The notes beneath the pieces were generated by a model. That model worked only from the letters and a program-made list of their open reading frames with translations, did no database searches and was not told the DNA's origin. DNA of 64,000 nt, from assembly GCA_907163375.1 (NCBI GenBank), contig CAJQUW010001659.1:1-64000 (forward strand), read 5' to 3'. The position numbers and the translations under genes were made by a program. This DNA is from Prostheceraeus crozeri. Lineage: Eukaryota; Platyhelminthes; Polycladida; Euryleptidae. Numbering within the stretch: position 1 is the stretch's first letter; every line of letters begins with the position of its first letter. Positions 52,746 to 62,117 of this stretch are shown here, in pieces.

Positions 52746-53069
52746 TTATTCCAAATCGGCAATACGTTTCACCACAAGGCGAAACATAACATTAACATAA
52801 TCAAACTCCTCTTCATTGCGAGGTTGACTATTTGGGGAGAAGAGCTCTTGCCAACCTCGTAAAATGTTGATATCATTCTCATTTACTATGTCTTTCGCTG
52901 ACACACTGAGGAATGTACCTCGCAGAATTTCGCAGTCACCATACTGCACCGCTGACTTCTCCGTCTCATCATCGGAAATGGTGATGGTTTCATTGTCGGA
53001 GATGATGGTTTCATCGTCGGAGATGATGGTTTCATCGTCGGAGATGATGATGGTTTCGTCCTCCTCCAA
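52746..53069 (-). CDS. acidic protein with tandem SUMO-interaction-like motifs
   Basis: A 107-residue frame whose first 36 residues are repeats of the type ETIIISDDE, ETIISDDE, ETIISDNE and ETITISDDE. Each matches the SUMO-interacting motif (three or four branched hydrophobics followed by acidic/serine residues). A folded-looking region follows (CEILRGTFLSVSAKDIVNEND...). The gene is leftward with an inverted CTATATAAG box at 53206. The N-terminus may begin further upstream. A role in binding SUMOylated nuclear proteins, as in viral regulators, is inference. Confidence 0.5.
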   Translation of the reverse strand: MEEDETIIISDDETIISDDETIISDNETITISDDETEKSAVQYGDCEILRGTFLSVSAKDIVNENDINILRGWQELFSPNSQPRNEEEFDYVNVMFRLVVKRIADLE

Positions 53070-53205
53070 CTGTAGCGGTTAGACCTCACCGTTGTAAATA
53101 TTTTTTACTTGCCTCTTGCGTGGGGCATTGGGCATGAGTAAGGCATAGGCGTTCGGTGGTGTATCCATTTTAATGATATTATGAGGAAATGGTCATTGCA
53201 CCGCA

Positions 53206-53214
53206 CTTATATAG
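53206..53214 (-). promoter_or_regulatory. TATA box CTATATAAG (leftward)
   Basis: Reverse complement of the box at 52044. It serves the leftward acidic-protein gene and faces away from a rightward TATATAAAG at 53285, forming a compact divergent promoter. Confidence 0.6.
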
Positions 53215-53284
53215 ATTCTCTCTCCCTGCTTCGCGCTCTCTCATTGGACGACAGCCATTTATCAATCACACTGAATCATTCTCA

Positions 53285-53293
53285 TATATAAAG
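53285..53293 (+). promoter_or_regulatory. TATA box TATATAAAG (rightward)
   Basis: Located 30 bp before the ATG at 53323, at the normal TATA-to-start distance for a short leader. Confidence 0.6.
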
Positions 53294-53322
53294 AAGAGTG
53301 TCTTGCATTTACCATCATAGTC

Positions 53323-53508
53323 ATGTCCGACACAGAGGAAACATTCACACCTCTTGCTACCTCAACTCCTACGAAGAAGGAAGTTATGAGAAAGTTTCAA
53401 CAAAAAGAGGAAGAAGAAGAGAGACAAATGATTGAAGGCTGCAAGCATCTTACTCTACAAACGGTTGAGAGTGAGCCTTTCATAAACGAGGCTGACTTTC
53501 AGGAGTGA
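53323..53508 (+). CDS. small charged protein of Polinton C
   Basis: A 61-residue protein beginning MSDTEETFTPLATSTPTKKE, with a glutamate-rich helix (FQQKEEEEERQMIEGCKHL) and an acidic end. A TATA box 30 bp upstream and tail-to-tail overlap with the leftward penton gene support a real transcript. It is serine/threonine-proline rich at the start (TPLATSTPTKK), resembling phosphorylated regulatory peptides. Family unknown. Confidence 0.45.
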   Translation: MSDTEETFTPLATSTPTKKEVMRKFQQKEEEEERQMIEGCKHLTLQTVESEPFINEADFQE

Positions 53509-55166
53509 AAAGTCCTTTGATGAGACAGAGAATGCTCCAAACGGTCTCTATGAGACCACTGCCTCAACGGCCACCTAATCAAGAAAGAAAAGACATTGAC
53601 TGCGCCACTATCATCATAGATACCAAATTTGCAATTGGATAATCGTGATACGTTGACTGGAATGTATACCTTGTTCAGGAACTCCCTGTGCATGGTCACG
53701 CCAAAGTCTCCACTTTCAATAGGAATATATCTTAAAAGGGGAACCATTTGACCACCAACTTGTGTTGAATAGATAAAGTTAGTGTAAATGTAAAAGTGAT
53801 TGATATTCATATCGAGCAAGGATGTTGAGCCACAATACTTCTCGTCGTACAATATGTCACGTTTGAATCCTAAAATCTTTGTCAACTCTTTTGAAATGTG
53901 AATGATTGTTTTACCATGTACACTGATACAGAATGTATTTTCTTTAGGATCATAGTCAAAATGATATGATTGTAGATTTGATACGCCCTTGTTCAAGTAT
54001 GTACAAACATCATAGCCATTGCTATAATGCTTTGGAGGTATCGGTAACTTTTCATTTGGCTTCCATGTAAGACTGGGACGTAAAACAGGGTCTGTGCGTT
54101 TGAAATAAAGGACCATTCGACAATCGGATTGCTGTTCAGATGTTATTTTCACATTCCCCCATTCATGGCATGACCATAAGACGTCTGTTTTTAAAGAGAG
54201 CAAATCGCGAAATTTAGAATTGATGTGAACAAATCCAATGTGTGAACGCTCATAATCATTTCGGAAATCAATCCTTGCTTTATTGTGTACTCGAGTGATG
54301 GACATAGATAATCCATTTATTTCATTTACCTGTTTGATCAAGTCATCAACAGTACCAGATTTAAAAAGCACAAAGCGCTCATGCATGCGATCAAGGGGAA
54401 GTAGGGTAATATTAATTTTTTTCCTGTGCCAATGTGAATATTTCTTAATCTGCTTTGATACTTTCATGGACACTTGAGCTCTCAAAGGGAAGGCACCACC
54501 TCCTTTTACTTCTGCAAATTTTGTGATAGGTAGAAAGAAACGTGATTTAAGATTCAATATCTTTTGCAGAGGTCCACTCACATAAAATCCATGGGAAATA
54601 GTAGTCGGTCTCATGTAGAGGGTAACTTTATATAGATTTGGATCCATTTGCCAGAACCATAGATCCTTTGCCAAATCATTCATAACTTTCAATAGGCGCT
54701 GAATTTTCATATAATAGTATGATTGCTCTAAACGATGACGGAATGATGGGTTTGTAGGTTGTTTCCATTTCAGGGGTGAAGCATTTTTAGCAATGGGTAT
54801 GTCTGTATCTGCAGTGATAATTAAAGTAGGACCATTTACAATCTCATCAACAGCTCGCTTTCCCCGACGGGTGTTTACTGTAGGAATAGAATTCCACTCT
54901 GCTGCATGTTCATTCAAGTTGTAGGTATGTACTTTATCATTTCGCTCTAGTTTTGGAAAGTACAAGTCTTAATTCGTTGCAGTGCCTAATGTAATCTCTT
55001 CATTTGCAATGGTTCTTATATTATTCACATAGCTCAAATCTTGCAGGGCCACTTCCCAATCACCATTTAAGTCAATCGGCTGTGTTAAATCAGTCTCAAA
55101 CTCGGCAGCTGTATTTTCATATCGCTTAGGTTGAGCATTACTGGGAAACACTGCTGTAAACTCCAT
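53499..55166 (-). pseudogene. penton-like minor capsid protein of Polinton C, broken
   Basis: The N-terminal part starts MEFTAVFPSNAQPKRYENTA and contains LNGDWEVALQDLSY, the PSNA...NT...L.G.WEVAL pattern I associate with minor capsid proteins of aquatic Polintons. The C-terminal part has HISKELTKILGF, then FYIYTNFI...QVGGQMVPLLRYIP and NCKFGIYDDSGAVNVF, the LLR...I.I.D..G.xxxF strand set of the family. It is longer than the A/B version, with an extra internal region of about 200 residues. The gene is broken. Confidence 0.6.
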
Positions 55167-55175
55167 GTTAAAGTA

Positions 55176-55765
55176 TCAACATAAAGCGTCGTTTGCGTAG
55201 GCGTTATGTCGCATGACATAACGAACTGCTGCTTTCAATCTATTCTTCACAGTAGGTACTTTCTGTCGTCCTAGGAGTTTGGTTAAGAGTGATTGTCCTT
55301 TCACATAATGCACTCCCCTAGGTATGCTTGTACCGCCGTCTTTCATATTGCGATAGTTGATACAACCAAATATGACTTGATATCTTGGTCTTCTACGTTT
55401 AAAATCTGCAAGGGTATGAAATATTTCATGTTTTATTGATGAGCTCACACGGCAGCTGTTTTTTAATTCCATTGCAATGCGACGTACAGGATTGATCAAA
55501 TCGATGCCACCTACAGGTGATCGCTTAAAGCCATAATCTGTTAACACTATTTCCCACGCATGACCCATTCGCTGACGAAAATCTGTAGTTTGTAAGCATG
55601 ATTTTGCCAAGGATCGGCTATGCCGGAAAGAATTACATCTTCAATAGGTCTTGTTGCATGAATAGGTGATTTGATGAGGCGAACTGCATCATCTAATCCT
55701 CGTCCCGCTAATGTCACTATTGCAAATGATAATAGGATGATCAATCTTAACATGACTTCGTCCAT
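55176..55765 (-). pseudogene. possible PD-(D/E)XK restriction-like nuclease of Polinton C
   Basis: The sequence contains GHAWEIVLTDYGF, then GGIDLINPVRRIAMELKNSC, spacing an aspartate from an ExK as in PD-(D/E)XK enzymes, and then FHTLADFKRRRPRYQVIFGC. The ELKNxxxxxSSxK layout recalls Eco47II/Sau96I-type restriction enzymes. The upstream part (starting MDEVMLRLIILLSFAIVTLA) may belong to the same gene or encode a separate hydrophobic leader. Its place between penton and protease genes is unusual. Assignment is pattern-based inference. The gene appears broken. Confidence 0.4.
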
Positions 55766-55810
55766 TTCTTATGAATGTTTTGCTTAAACGAGAAGACTAA
55801 GTAAACGTTT

Positions 55811-56164
55811 TTGATGTGTCTAAAACTAATCATGATTGCCAAGCTCTCTTCTCAGTGCCACGTTACATGGAAGGCTCGACGCATTACCTTTTATGATACT
55901 CATCGACACGTTAAAATAAGTTTATCCCCTTTTCAAATGGATAACCTGCACGATGCTTTACATATCATGCATCATCCAATGTACTATATCCCTCTAGGTG
56001 GACGTCTATTCATTATTCGACGAGATTTCATTGCTCTCCATGATCAATATGGTGTTATACATTTTACATCCTCAAGTTGGAACAAGTATAGAGAACGTAT
56101 ACATCCTCGCATCATGACTTACCTTAAACAAACCAACACTCATAAGCATGAATGTGACAAGTGA
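55811..56164 (+). CDS. possible PC4-like single-strand DNA-binding protein
   Basis: A 117-residue protein on the strand opposite to its neighbours. Two related halves can be seen: RRITFYDTHRHVKISLSPFQ followed by a helix, and RRDFIALHDQYGVIHFTSSS followed by a helix. This is the strand-turn-ISLSxxQ-helix pattern of PC4/Sub1 coactivators, here perhaps duplicated. It is histidine-rich and basic. An AATAAA follows near 56252. It starts 45 bp from the leftward nuclease-like gene, giving a divergent promoter. The assignment is tentative. Confidence 0.35.
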   Translation: MMCLKLIMIAKLSSQCHVTWKARRITFYDTHRHVKISLSPFQMDNLHDALHIMHHPMYYIPLGGRLFIIRRDFIALHDQYGVIHFTSSSWNKYRERIHPRIMTYLKQTNTHKHECDK

Positions 56165-56281
56165 ACAATGTCTTCTTATCTCTACCTATTCATGTTTGAT
56201 GACTAAATGCTACCTATTCAATCACATCATCTACTTTTCCATTGAAGTATAATAAAGAAAACAAATTTTAATCGTACTTAT

Positions 56282-56737
56282 TTATTGAAGGCTTTTATAA
56301 AAGTTACGCTTTTCATTGACAAGGGTATCATGTGAAAAATGTTTACAAATGTCATGTAAAGAGTCATAATGTAGTCGTTGCATTGCAAAGTAGAGGGCAT
56401 AGGCTCCACATGTTGAAGACAAGGGATGTTGATAGGCCAAAGCATTGCGAATCCATTTTCGTGAATGACGGTTCATGAAACGTGTGACATAATCACAATT
56501 TGGTAAGGCCAATGAATCAAAGATTTCACCGCAATAGTTTTTATCAATAAACAAAACTTTCCAGTGTTTGCCGGGCAAGTGTGCTGTATCAGTATTCATG
56601 ATAATGAATGAGGGTGGTTTTGGTAAAACTGTGGGCATATTATTAATGGAAAACACACCTCGAAATGCTGCAACAGTGCGTTCATCACCATGTTCTTGAA
56701 CGACTCTCTCTAGCTCTGCATCAGATAACCAACTCAT
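56282..56737 (-). CDS. adenain-like cysteine protease (Polinton C)
   Basis: A 151-residue open frame starting MSWLSDAELERVVQEHGDER. The adenovirus-type catalytic set is visible: H58 followed by W (PGKHWKVLF), D74 (EIFDSLA), Q103 (LAYQHPLSS) and C110 (STCGAYALYF). It has the usual length for Polinton proteases. It would process capsid and core precursors. Its first codon overlaps the end of the upstream capsid gene, so translation is coupled or from overlapping transcripts. It is more typical of the family than the A/B enzyme. Confidence 0.85.
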   Translation of the reverse strand: MSWLSDAELERVVQEHGDERTVAAFRGVFSINNMPTVLPKPPSFIIMNTDTAHLPGKHWKVLFIDKNYCGEIFDSLALPNCDYVTRFMNRHSRKWIRNALAYQHPLSSTCGAYALYFAMQRLHYDSLHDICKHFSHDTLVNEKRNFYKSLQ

Positions 56738-58017
56738 TAACTTGTATAAGAAGCGGAAACGTCACGTAGTCTGCTAATTCGAATGGTGGAATCGAACACA
56801 GCATAGATGAGTACATTGACTGTTTTCGTCAAATCTTTTTCAAAGAAGAATTCTAGTTTAAGACCCTTCGTGGCAGTGCCCAGACGATAAGAAGCACCTG
56901 CTTCATTGTTTGCTGTCAAATCAAATGCATAAAGTGTATAACCTTTAGCAAATTCATCATAGGTCAAATCATTGGTGTCATCAGTATTCCAGTATTTAAA
57001 GGTCTCTATAGTATTTTGATATGAGCGAGAATAATGTCCATTAGCAAAGTCTGGGCAAAAAGGAGTACCAGGAATGCAATCAGTATCGCGATACAATCCG
57101 ATTTGATTTAAACCATAGTGTTCAAAGTTGCGGGGATTCTTCGATATATTACCATTGTATGCATCATTTCCAATCAATCCCACAATGATCATTTTTGGTG
57201 ATTGTATAGGAAACAAACTATCTTTAACAAAGCTCTTTTGCGCACGAGGAATGGTGAAACTATGGATCTCAGTATAATTTACATCATAAAGAGCATCATA
57301 CTTCTTCAAACTCATCTCGTGACCATTAATAACCGAAGGATGAACTGTCATTCGTCGCACATAAAGTCTAACACTTTCAAACACAATCTTAAACTCAGTC
57401 TTTGCTCCATAAGAATTCAATACAAATTTAGGATCGTTCGGTAAGAGATGAACTCGCATGTCTACTTTTGACATTAAGAAACGTGATTAACGGAATAAGT
57501 CCAAGTATAGGGGACCATATAATTCACACACCCTACTTTCTGCAGTCCACTTTTCACGAGTGACAAATCCCTTGTTTTTGTCACTATCAAATTTACCAGC
57601 TTCATCTCTACACCAACCCATAACAGCCATGTGACTCTTTTGTGCTTGTGGCTGGAACTGCATGACTGTTGAAAAATAACCGAGATAGGGATAACTGTGT
57701 TGACCACCTTCAACCCGAGTTTCACCAATGGTCAATGATACATCCTTGAAGAGCGTTGCTATTGCCAAGTTATTCACGGCTACTTTGTCCTTGTCGTCAA
57801 GGTTTGTGCCGTCCTTATTTACTATCTTAAACTTAACATGTAGATTGATGTCATTTACATCGATGTACTCAGCATCATTTCCTGGTATTAAAAGCTCAAT
57901 GACACTACCAGAATCGATACTTGTCTGTGGATAACGAATGGATACATAATTTCTAATGATATCCGTCTGTATAGGTGTTCTATCAAATAAGCAAAGGGAT
58001 GTGGTTTTACATTCCAT
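56737..58017 (-). pseudogene. major capsid protein (hexon-like) of Polinton C, broken
   Basis: The N-terminal part (MECKTTSLCLFDRTPIQTDI onward) and C-terminal part (FTIPRAQKSFVKDSLFPIQS; NIETFKYWNT-type strands; FDLTANNEAGASYRL) together cover the length and layout of a Polinton double jelly-roll capsid protein. It lies between the pVI-like and protease genes, the usual order. The SCDxxS-type segment LFDRTPIQTDI..NYVSIRYP is typical of animal Polinton capsid N-termini. The gene is broken. Confidence 0.7.
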
Positions 58018-58019
58018 AA

Positions 58020-58408
58020 TTAAAACAGTCCACGTCGTCTGCGTTTGCTAGGAGATATACGAGATGCTCTTCGCTTACGTTTGCCTGAAGTAGAGAGTGG
58101 ATTGATATGACTGATGACAGACCTGATACCAGCCTTACCGACATTCTTCAAACGCTGTATTCCATGACGCTTTAGCGATTCACGAATCGGCAATCTTCCT
58201 GAAAGCGCATCACTTGCTACATCTGCTGCTAATCCTACAGCTTCCTTTAAAGCTGATTTTCCCACATTTGCGATAGTGGGAGCATCATACCTTTGACAGC
58301 ACCCAATAGACTACCCCCTTTTTGACGTCCCGATCCAGCATAAACGGGAAAGCCAGCTCCATGACTAGCATAGGAGTAGGCAGAATAAAACGTAGCAGTT
58401 TGATCCAT
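58020..58408 (-). pseudogene. pVI-like minor virion protein of Polinton C
   Basis: The upstream part has a glycine-rich GRQKGGSLLGAVKG segment. The downstream part reads ALKEAVGLAADVASDALSGR, then a basic end GKRKRRASRISPSKRRRRGL with two nuclear-localisation-like clusters. The AxxVASDxLSGxxxxES pattern is common in small proteins encoded just before Polinton capsid genes and likened to adenovirus pVI/core proteins. It would attach DNA to the shell or disrupt membranes. The gene appears broken. Confidence 0.5.
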
Positions 58409-58449
58409 AGGTATTTATTTATTTATATTTACACAATTCATTACTTTGC

Positions 58450-59516
58450 TTAGGAACGTTGACTAACACGATAAAGGTCAGAATGACGAATCCAACTGTT
58501 CATTGAATTTGGATAGCCAGCCCATTTCACCAGGCTCCACTTTTCCCCTTGTCGCATTTGGTGACGAAGTATCTTTTCAACCATGTAGTCATCATCTTCT
58601 TTGGTGATGGGTGTTATCTCATGACGATAAAAACTCCCTTCAATCTCTTCACCATGATAATCACGAGGCTTGTAGGTAGTGGGTTTGAATTTCTTGTTAA
58701 CCTCAGAGACAGTAAATATTTCTTCCGTCCAACTGGGAAGATATCCTTTCGCAAACACGCTTTTCACCTTGGAAACACGAACTTTGTCACCAACCTGAAT
58801 GTCACGTTTACCTTGTGATGGTTGCTTGCGTTTAGCATTGATTTCACGGATTGTATCCACCATGTCTGGAGTTATGTCAGCAGGTTTGTGAACAATCATA
58901 CGATGCACAGAATGATTGTAAGCGTGTACAGTATCTTGTAATGCATCTGTCCACTTTTGTGTTACTTTTGCAGTGAAATAGCGCCATAGGCGAGTTTTCA
59001 GTGTACGGTTAAAGCGCTCGACCACTGCAGCCTTGTATGCACTTTTCACACTAAACAGCTCAATGTTGTGTTCGCGAAATAAAGCACGCACATGTCTGTT
59101 TTCAAACTCTTCCCTTGATCAGTCTGAATACGTGTGGGAATAAGTCCTTCACTGAAAATATTTTGGAAAGCCTCGGCCACTTCTTCACCACGCTTTGTCT
59201 TGAGTGGTTGAACCCAAGCATAACGAGAAAATAAGTCAATGACAGTTAGGAGAAAGCGATAGCCTTCATTCTTTTTAGCTAATAAAGAAACATCAGCCAA
59301 ATCTGCTTGCCATTGTTCATCAATATCATGAACGATATAAGAACGAGTAGGATAACGTTTTCGAGCTTGTGTGTGCAATGTATATGCAGGTTGAGCTTTT
59401 AACCATCTCTTCACTTGTTTCTGTGAATAACCACTTGCTTGTGACAACTTTTTCACTGAAGCATAACCTGCATCATGCTTTGGGATATAGTAAATTGATT
59501 TCAGATGTTCATCCAT
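58450..59516 (-). pseudogene. integrase with chromodomain (Polinton C), broken
   Basis: The N-terminal helix-turn-helix-like region includes LSQASGYSQKQVKRWLKAQP. The retroviral-type core includes QWQADLADVS, TRIQTDQGK and VVERFNRTLKTRLW around the three acidic residues. An SH3-like part has GDKVRVSKVKSVFAKGYLPS, and a C-terminal chromodomain reads YMVEKILRHQ...WSLVKWAGYPNSMNSW. The chromodomain, which targets histone marks, is standard in animal Polintons but absent from A and B. The gene is broken. Confidence 0.85.
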
Positions 59517-59522
59517 CGTCTA

Positions 59523-59717
59523 TTAAGAGGGATCGCTTATTTGCCTCAAAGTATCAGTCTTTTTCTCCGCTAGGGTTTGCGTTTGTGTTTGAGTCCTGCT
59601 TTTGCTACTTTTTTGAGCCGTCTTGTATGAATCACTTTTACAACATGTACTTAAGCAGTTCAATGACACATGAATGTTTGGCAACTCTGAACATGGGATG
59701 CAAAATAGCTTCTTCAT
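59523..59717 (-). CDS. small cysteine-rich open frame upstream of the integrase
   Basis: 64 residues from MKKLFCIPCSELPNIHVSLN, with paired cysteines (CIPC and CLSTCC) and a TQTQTQT linker. It ends seven bases before the integrase ATG. It could be a zinc-binding peptide or the true beginning of the integrase region. Short length and lack of a family make this uncertain. Confidence 0.3.
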   Translation of the reverse strand: MKKLFCIPCSELPNIHVSLNCLSTCCKSDSYKTAQKSSKSRTQTQTQTLAEKKTDTLRQISDPS

Positions 59718-59795
59718 TAAAAGTCTGATAAAATAAAATGATGGATAACGTGTTGAATGTTTTGGTATACGCTTCGGCAACTTCTCGGGTGTTTT

Positions 59796-60359
59796 TTAAG
59801 TTTGCTTGATTCTCTTTTTAGGTCTCTCTACATTTTGCAACTTTCTCTTCCTAGGTGTAGAATCATTTTCCATTTCCTGTAAGGTATCACGACCAAGAAT
59901 TGCTTTTGGGACATTGAATTTCTTCATACTTTTTAAAAAGAACTCCCATCCTGTAGGTGTAAAGTGACGACGACGATCACGAACAGCATGATTAATTAAA
60001 TCTTCCACTCTTGAGTCCCTAATGACTGCACCATCATCACTTACCACTTCACCTCGTTGTGTGATTTTCAAGTTGGGTTCGAGACTTCGATATAAGCTCA
60101 GTGCGCGATTGCGATAGGGTTTGGGTGAACCAAGTGAAAGATCATTGCGTATTTTTTCTTTCAATTGTTTCATTTCTTCTAAGGTAGAACTCTGCTTTAT
60201 CAAACGATCATATGGATTTTTACTTTGTACAGATTCTTGTTCATATTGCTGATTAAGTTGTGACATTTGATTTGCCCAAGGTTGATGAACACTCTGCATT
60301 GTAATCAGATGTATATATTCTTCTTGTGGAATAGCAATCATGCGTTGAAAACCGCTCAT
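59796..60359 (-). CDS. coiled-coil Polinton protein (C)
   Basis: A 187-residue protein starting MSGFQRMIAIPQEEYIHLIT. It has a glutamine-rich helical N-terminus, then STLEEMKQLKEKIRNDLSLG, then RVEDLINHAVRDRRRHFTPTGWEFFLKSMK and a basic tail (RKRKLQ...RPKKRIKQT). The regulator-like layout (IPxEEYxxLI, helix, VEDLxxxAVR, GWxxFL) resembles conserved but uncharacterised proteins next to Polinton ATPases. It is probably the counterpart of 4285-5109 in A. The C-terminal basic tail suggests nuclear entry or DNA binding. Confidence 0.5.
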   Translation of the reverse strand: MSGFQRMIAIPQEEYIHLITMQSVHQPWANQMSQLNQQYEQESVQSKNPYDRLIKQSSTLEEMKQLKEKIRNDLSLGSPKPYRNRALSLYRSLEPNLKITQRGEVVSDDGAVIRDSRVEDLINHAVRDRRRHFTPTGWEFFLKSMKKFNVPKAILGRDTLQEMENDSTPRKRKLQNVERPKKRIKQT

Positions 60360-60375
60360 AACAATTGATATATGA

Positions 60376-60975
60376 TCATGGGTTTCTCAAAGAGATGACT
60401 GCGTAAGCGATAATCCTCAGGACACTCCTGGGTAAAGTCCAAAAATAAATAATTATAGGGTTTTCCGTAGCAGCCTCAAATACTTTAATCAATGCTTTTG
60501 ACTTGCGAGGAAGAACTTGTCGAGATAGGAATTTAACTTGACTTTTATCACGAGAATTTTTAAAGATGATGTAGTAATGTGTGTTTAGACTTCGAGTCCG
60601 TGCTTCCTTTCCACTTGGAAAAAGATTTTGCATAATAAAAATGATAAAGCATGGTTTGTGATGAGCAGCCTTGGTTAACATAGCAGTTACTTCTTGTGAG
60701 TTCTTACTCTCATTAAGTAAATCATCAAGAATGATAATATCATAAGGTTGAATATCAGTAGTGCTGATAATCCCCGGTTGAACCAAGTAACCCTTACCAA
60801 CCAATTCATGATGTAAGTTATGTTGATCAATTCCATAGCACCAAACAACGTGATTAGGTATGCAGTCAAAAATCTCATTACGACGCTCCAACGATTGCAG
60901 TGTTAAATGTGTCTTCCCACTATGAGAGGGTCCTACGATACACATAGTGCGATTACAGCGTAAACGGAAATCCAT
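60376..60975 (-). CDS. packaging ATPase (Polinton C)
   Basis: A 199-residue open frame starting MDFRLRCNRTMCIVGPSHSG. Walker A is GPSHSGKT (residues 15-22) and Walker B is IIILDDLLNE (about 80-89). A HKPCFIIFIMQNLFPSGKEA sensor region follows. It has the short length of Polinton A32-type ATPases. It would translocate DNA into the capsid. It is packed between the coiled-coil and pX-like genes with 16- and 39-bp gaps, consistent with one leftward unit. The C-terminus (VLRIIAYAVISLRNP) may run on past the family end. Confidence 0.8.
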   Translation of the reverse strand: MDFRLRCNRTMCIVGPSHSGKTHLTLQSLERRNEIFDCIPNHVVWCYGIDQHNLHHELVGKGYLVQPGIISTTDIQPYDIIILDDLLNESKNSQEVTAMLTKAAHHKPCFIIFIMQNLFPSGKEARTRSLNTHYYIIFKNSRDKSQVKFLSRQVLPRKSKALIKVFEAATENPIIIYFWTLPRSVLRIIAYAVISLRNP

Positions 60976-61014
60976 GTTGATTTTGATGAAAAGTCATGCC
61001 ATTTAACTTAGTAT

Positions 61015-61416
61015 CTATCCATTAATGGCTTTATTTGCGAGAGCACCAGCTAAACCTCCCAAAGCAGGACCGGCAGCTGCCATGATGATAGGCGCTAAAA
61101 GTGGTAAGAAGCCACCACGTTGTGATAATAGTTTGCGCTTTGTAGGAATTGATGTTTTTGGATTGCTCAAGGTACGAAGAACTTTACCGTGTCTGGCAAT
61201 TGCATTGGCCTTTTTGCTATTTAATGTCATATAACGCACTTTTCGTATTTCCGCACACATTTTACGAATGAAGGCATCGTTTGCCAGCTTCATTGCCTCA
61301 CATCGATGAGATGGCTTTAATTTTAATAAGCGACGAAGCGTGAGACAGAATTTTTTGTTTGCATTTGATTGACACTTTTGTCTGCGTGAACGGTGAGATG
61401 AACGACGTCCAGCCAT
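61015..61416 (-). CDS. pX-like basic core protein (Polinton C)
   Basis: A 133-residue protein beginning MAGRRSSHRSRRQKCQSNAN. Residues 1-100 are rich in arginine, lysine and cysteine. The end is RGGFLPLLAPIIMAAAGPAL followed by GGLAGALANKAING, closely resembling the GGxLPxLxPxI segment of adenovirus pX/mu and its Polinton relatives. It probably condenses the genome in the particle. The frame looks whole. It is the equivalent of 16283-16765 in A, although more basic. Confidence 0.7.
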   Translation of the reverse strand: MAGRRSSHRSRRQKCQSNANKKFCLTLRRLLKLKPSHRCEAMKLANDAFIRKMCAEIRKVRYMTLNSKKANAIARHGKVLRTLSNPKTSIPTKRKLLSQRGGFLPLLAPIIMAAAGPALGGLAGALANKAING

Positions 61417-61447
61417 TTTTACAGGTGGATGTTAGAGCGTTCTTTGC

Positions 61448-61810
61448 TTAAACACGACAGCAGCGTCGAAACATCACCGTCGTAAACGCAATGAAATAGA
61501 GGAAGACATTGAGTACAGCACTAGTAAAAAGCAATACACTGAGAACAGCCACAGTACCAGTAGGATAGTCAGAAGCAGATACATGTGTGGGTAGCTGTAA
61601 TGTATCATTCAGTGAGGTACTATAGTTCAATGGAAACAGTTCAGCTGTGTCGTTTGCTGATATGTTATGAACCAGACATGAACAATCTGTTTGTATGACG
61701 ATGTTTGTAAAGTTTAATGCCTTTGCATCAATTGTGCTTAAGTGGAAAAGGCTTCCCATAAGCAACGTGTAGAATACATAACTCCAAGCAAGGTAATGAA
61801 AGAATACCAT
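61448..61810 (-). CDS. type I membrane glycoprotein-like protein (Polinton C)
   Basis: 120 residues from MVFFHYLAWSYVFYTLLMGS. A signal-peptide-like N-terminus is followed by an ectodomain with five N-glycosylation sequons (NFT, NIS, NDT, NYS, NDT). A single C-terminal span (VAVLSVLLFTSAVLNVFLYF) leads to a short basic/cysteine tail (RRCCRV). The layout is that of small viral membrane glycoproteins, such as adenovirus E3 types. The start is chosen to place the signal peptide first. It could instead be a viroporin-like or host-modulating protein. Confidence 0.55.
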   Translation of the reverse strand: MVFFHYLAWSYVFYTLLMGSLFHLSTIDAKALNFTNIVIQTDCSCLVHNISANDTAELFPLNYSTSLNDTLQLPTHVSASDYPTGTVAVLSVLLFTSAVLNVFLYFIAFTTVMFRRCCRV

Positions 61811-62042
61811 GATGTAACAGTGATGAAAGTGTATTCGTAAACTGATTTGGTTTAAAATTATAAGATAGCATATAGTCAACATCTTCACAGTTTGCGTGAA
61901 TGATGATAGCATTACTCAAACGATGTATCATCTCTCTACAATCACTGGATGATAATAGTTTTTCCAACACAAGAATCCACTGCCTTGTATAATCATGCTT
62001 TCTCTTTTCAATGAGACGATGATACAGTGGTGTCATGGTCAT
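61728..62042 (-). CDS. unknown 104-residue protein (Polinton C)
   Basis: It begins MTMTPLYHRLIEKRKHDYTR and is predicted helical, with LLSSSDCREMIHRLSNAIII and LPCLELCILHVAYG segments. It overlaps the start of the glycoprotein-like gene in another frame. No recognised family; the all-helical pattern might suit a death-domain or Bcl-2-like regulator, but nothing specific supports this. Confidence 0.4.
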   Translation of the reverse strand: MTMTPLYHRLIEKRKHDYTRQWILVLEKLLSSSDCREMIHRLSNAIIIHANCEDVDYMLSYNFKPNQFTNTLSSLLHHGILSLPCLELCILHVAYGKPFPLKHN

Positions 62043-62117
62043 AGATGACTATTTTAAATTCGACTAGGATTGCATCAACATCATTCATATACATTGACTG
62101 TTGAAATTATTTCTTGA

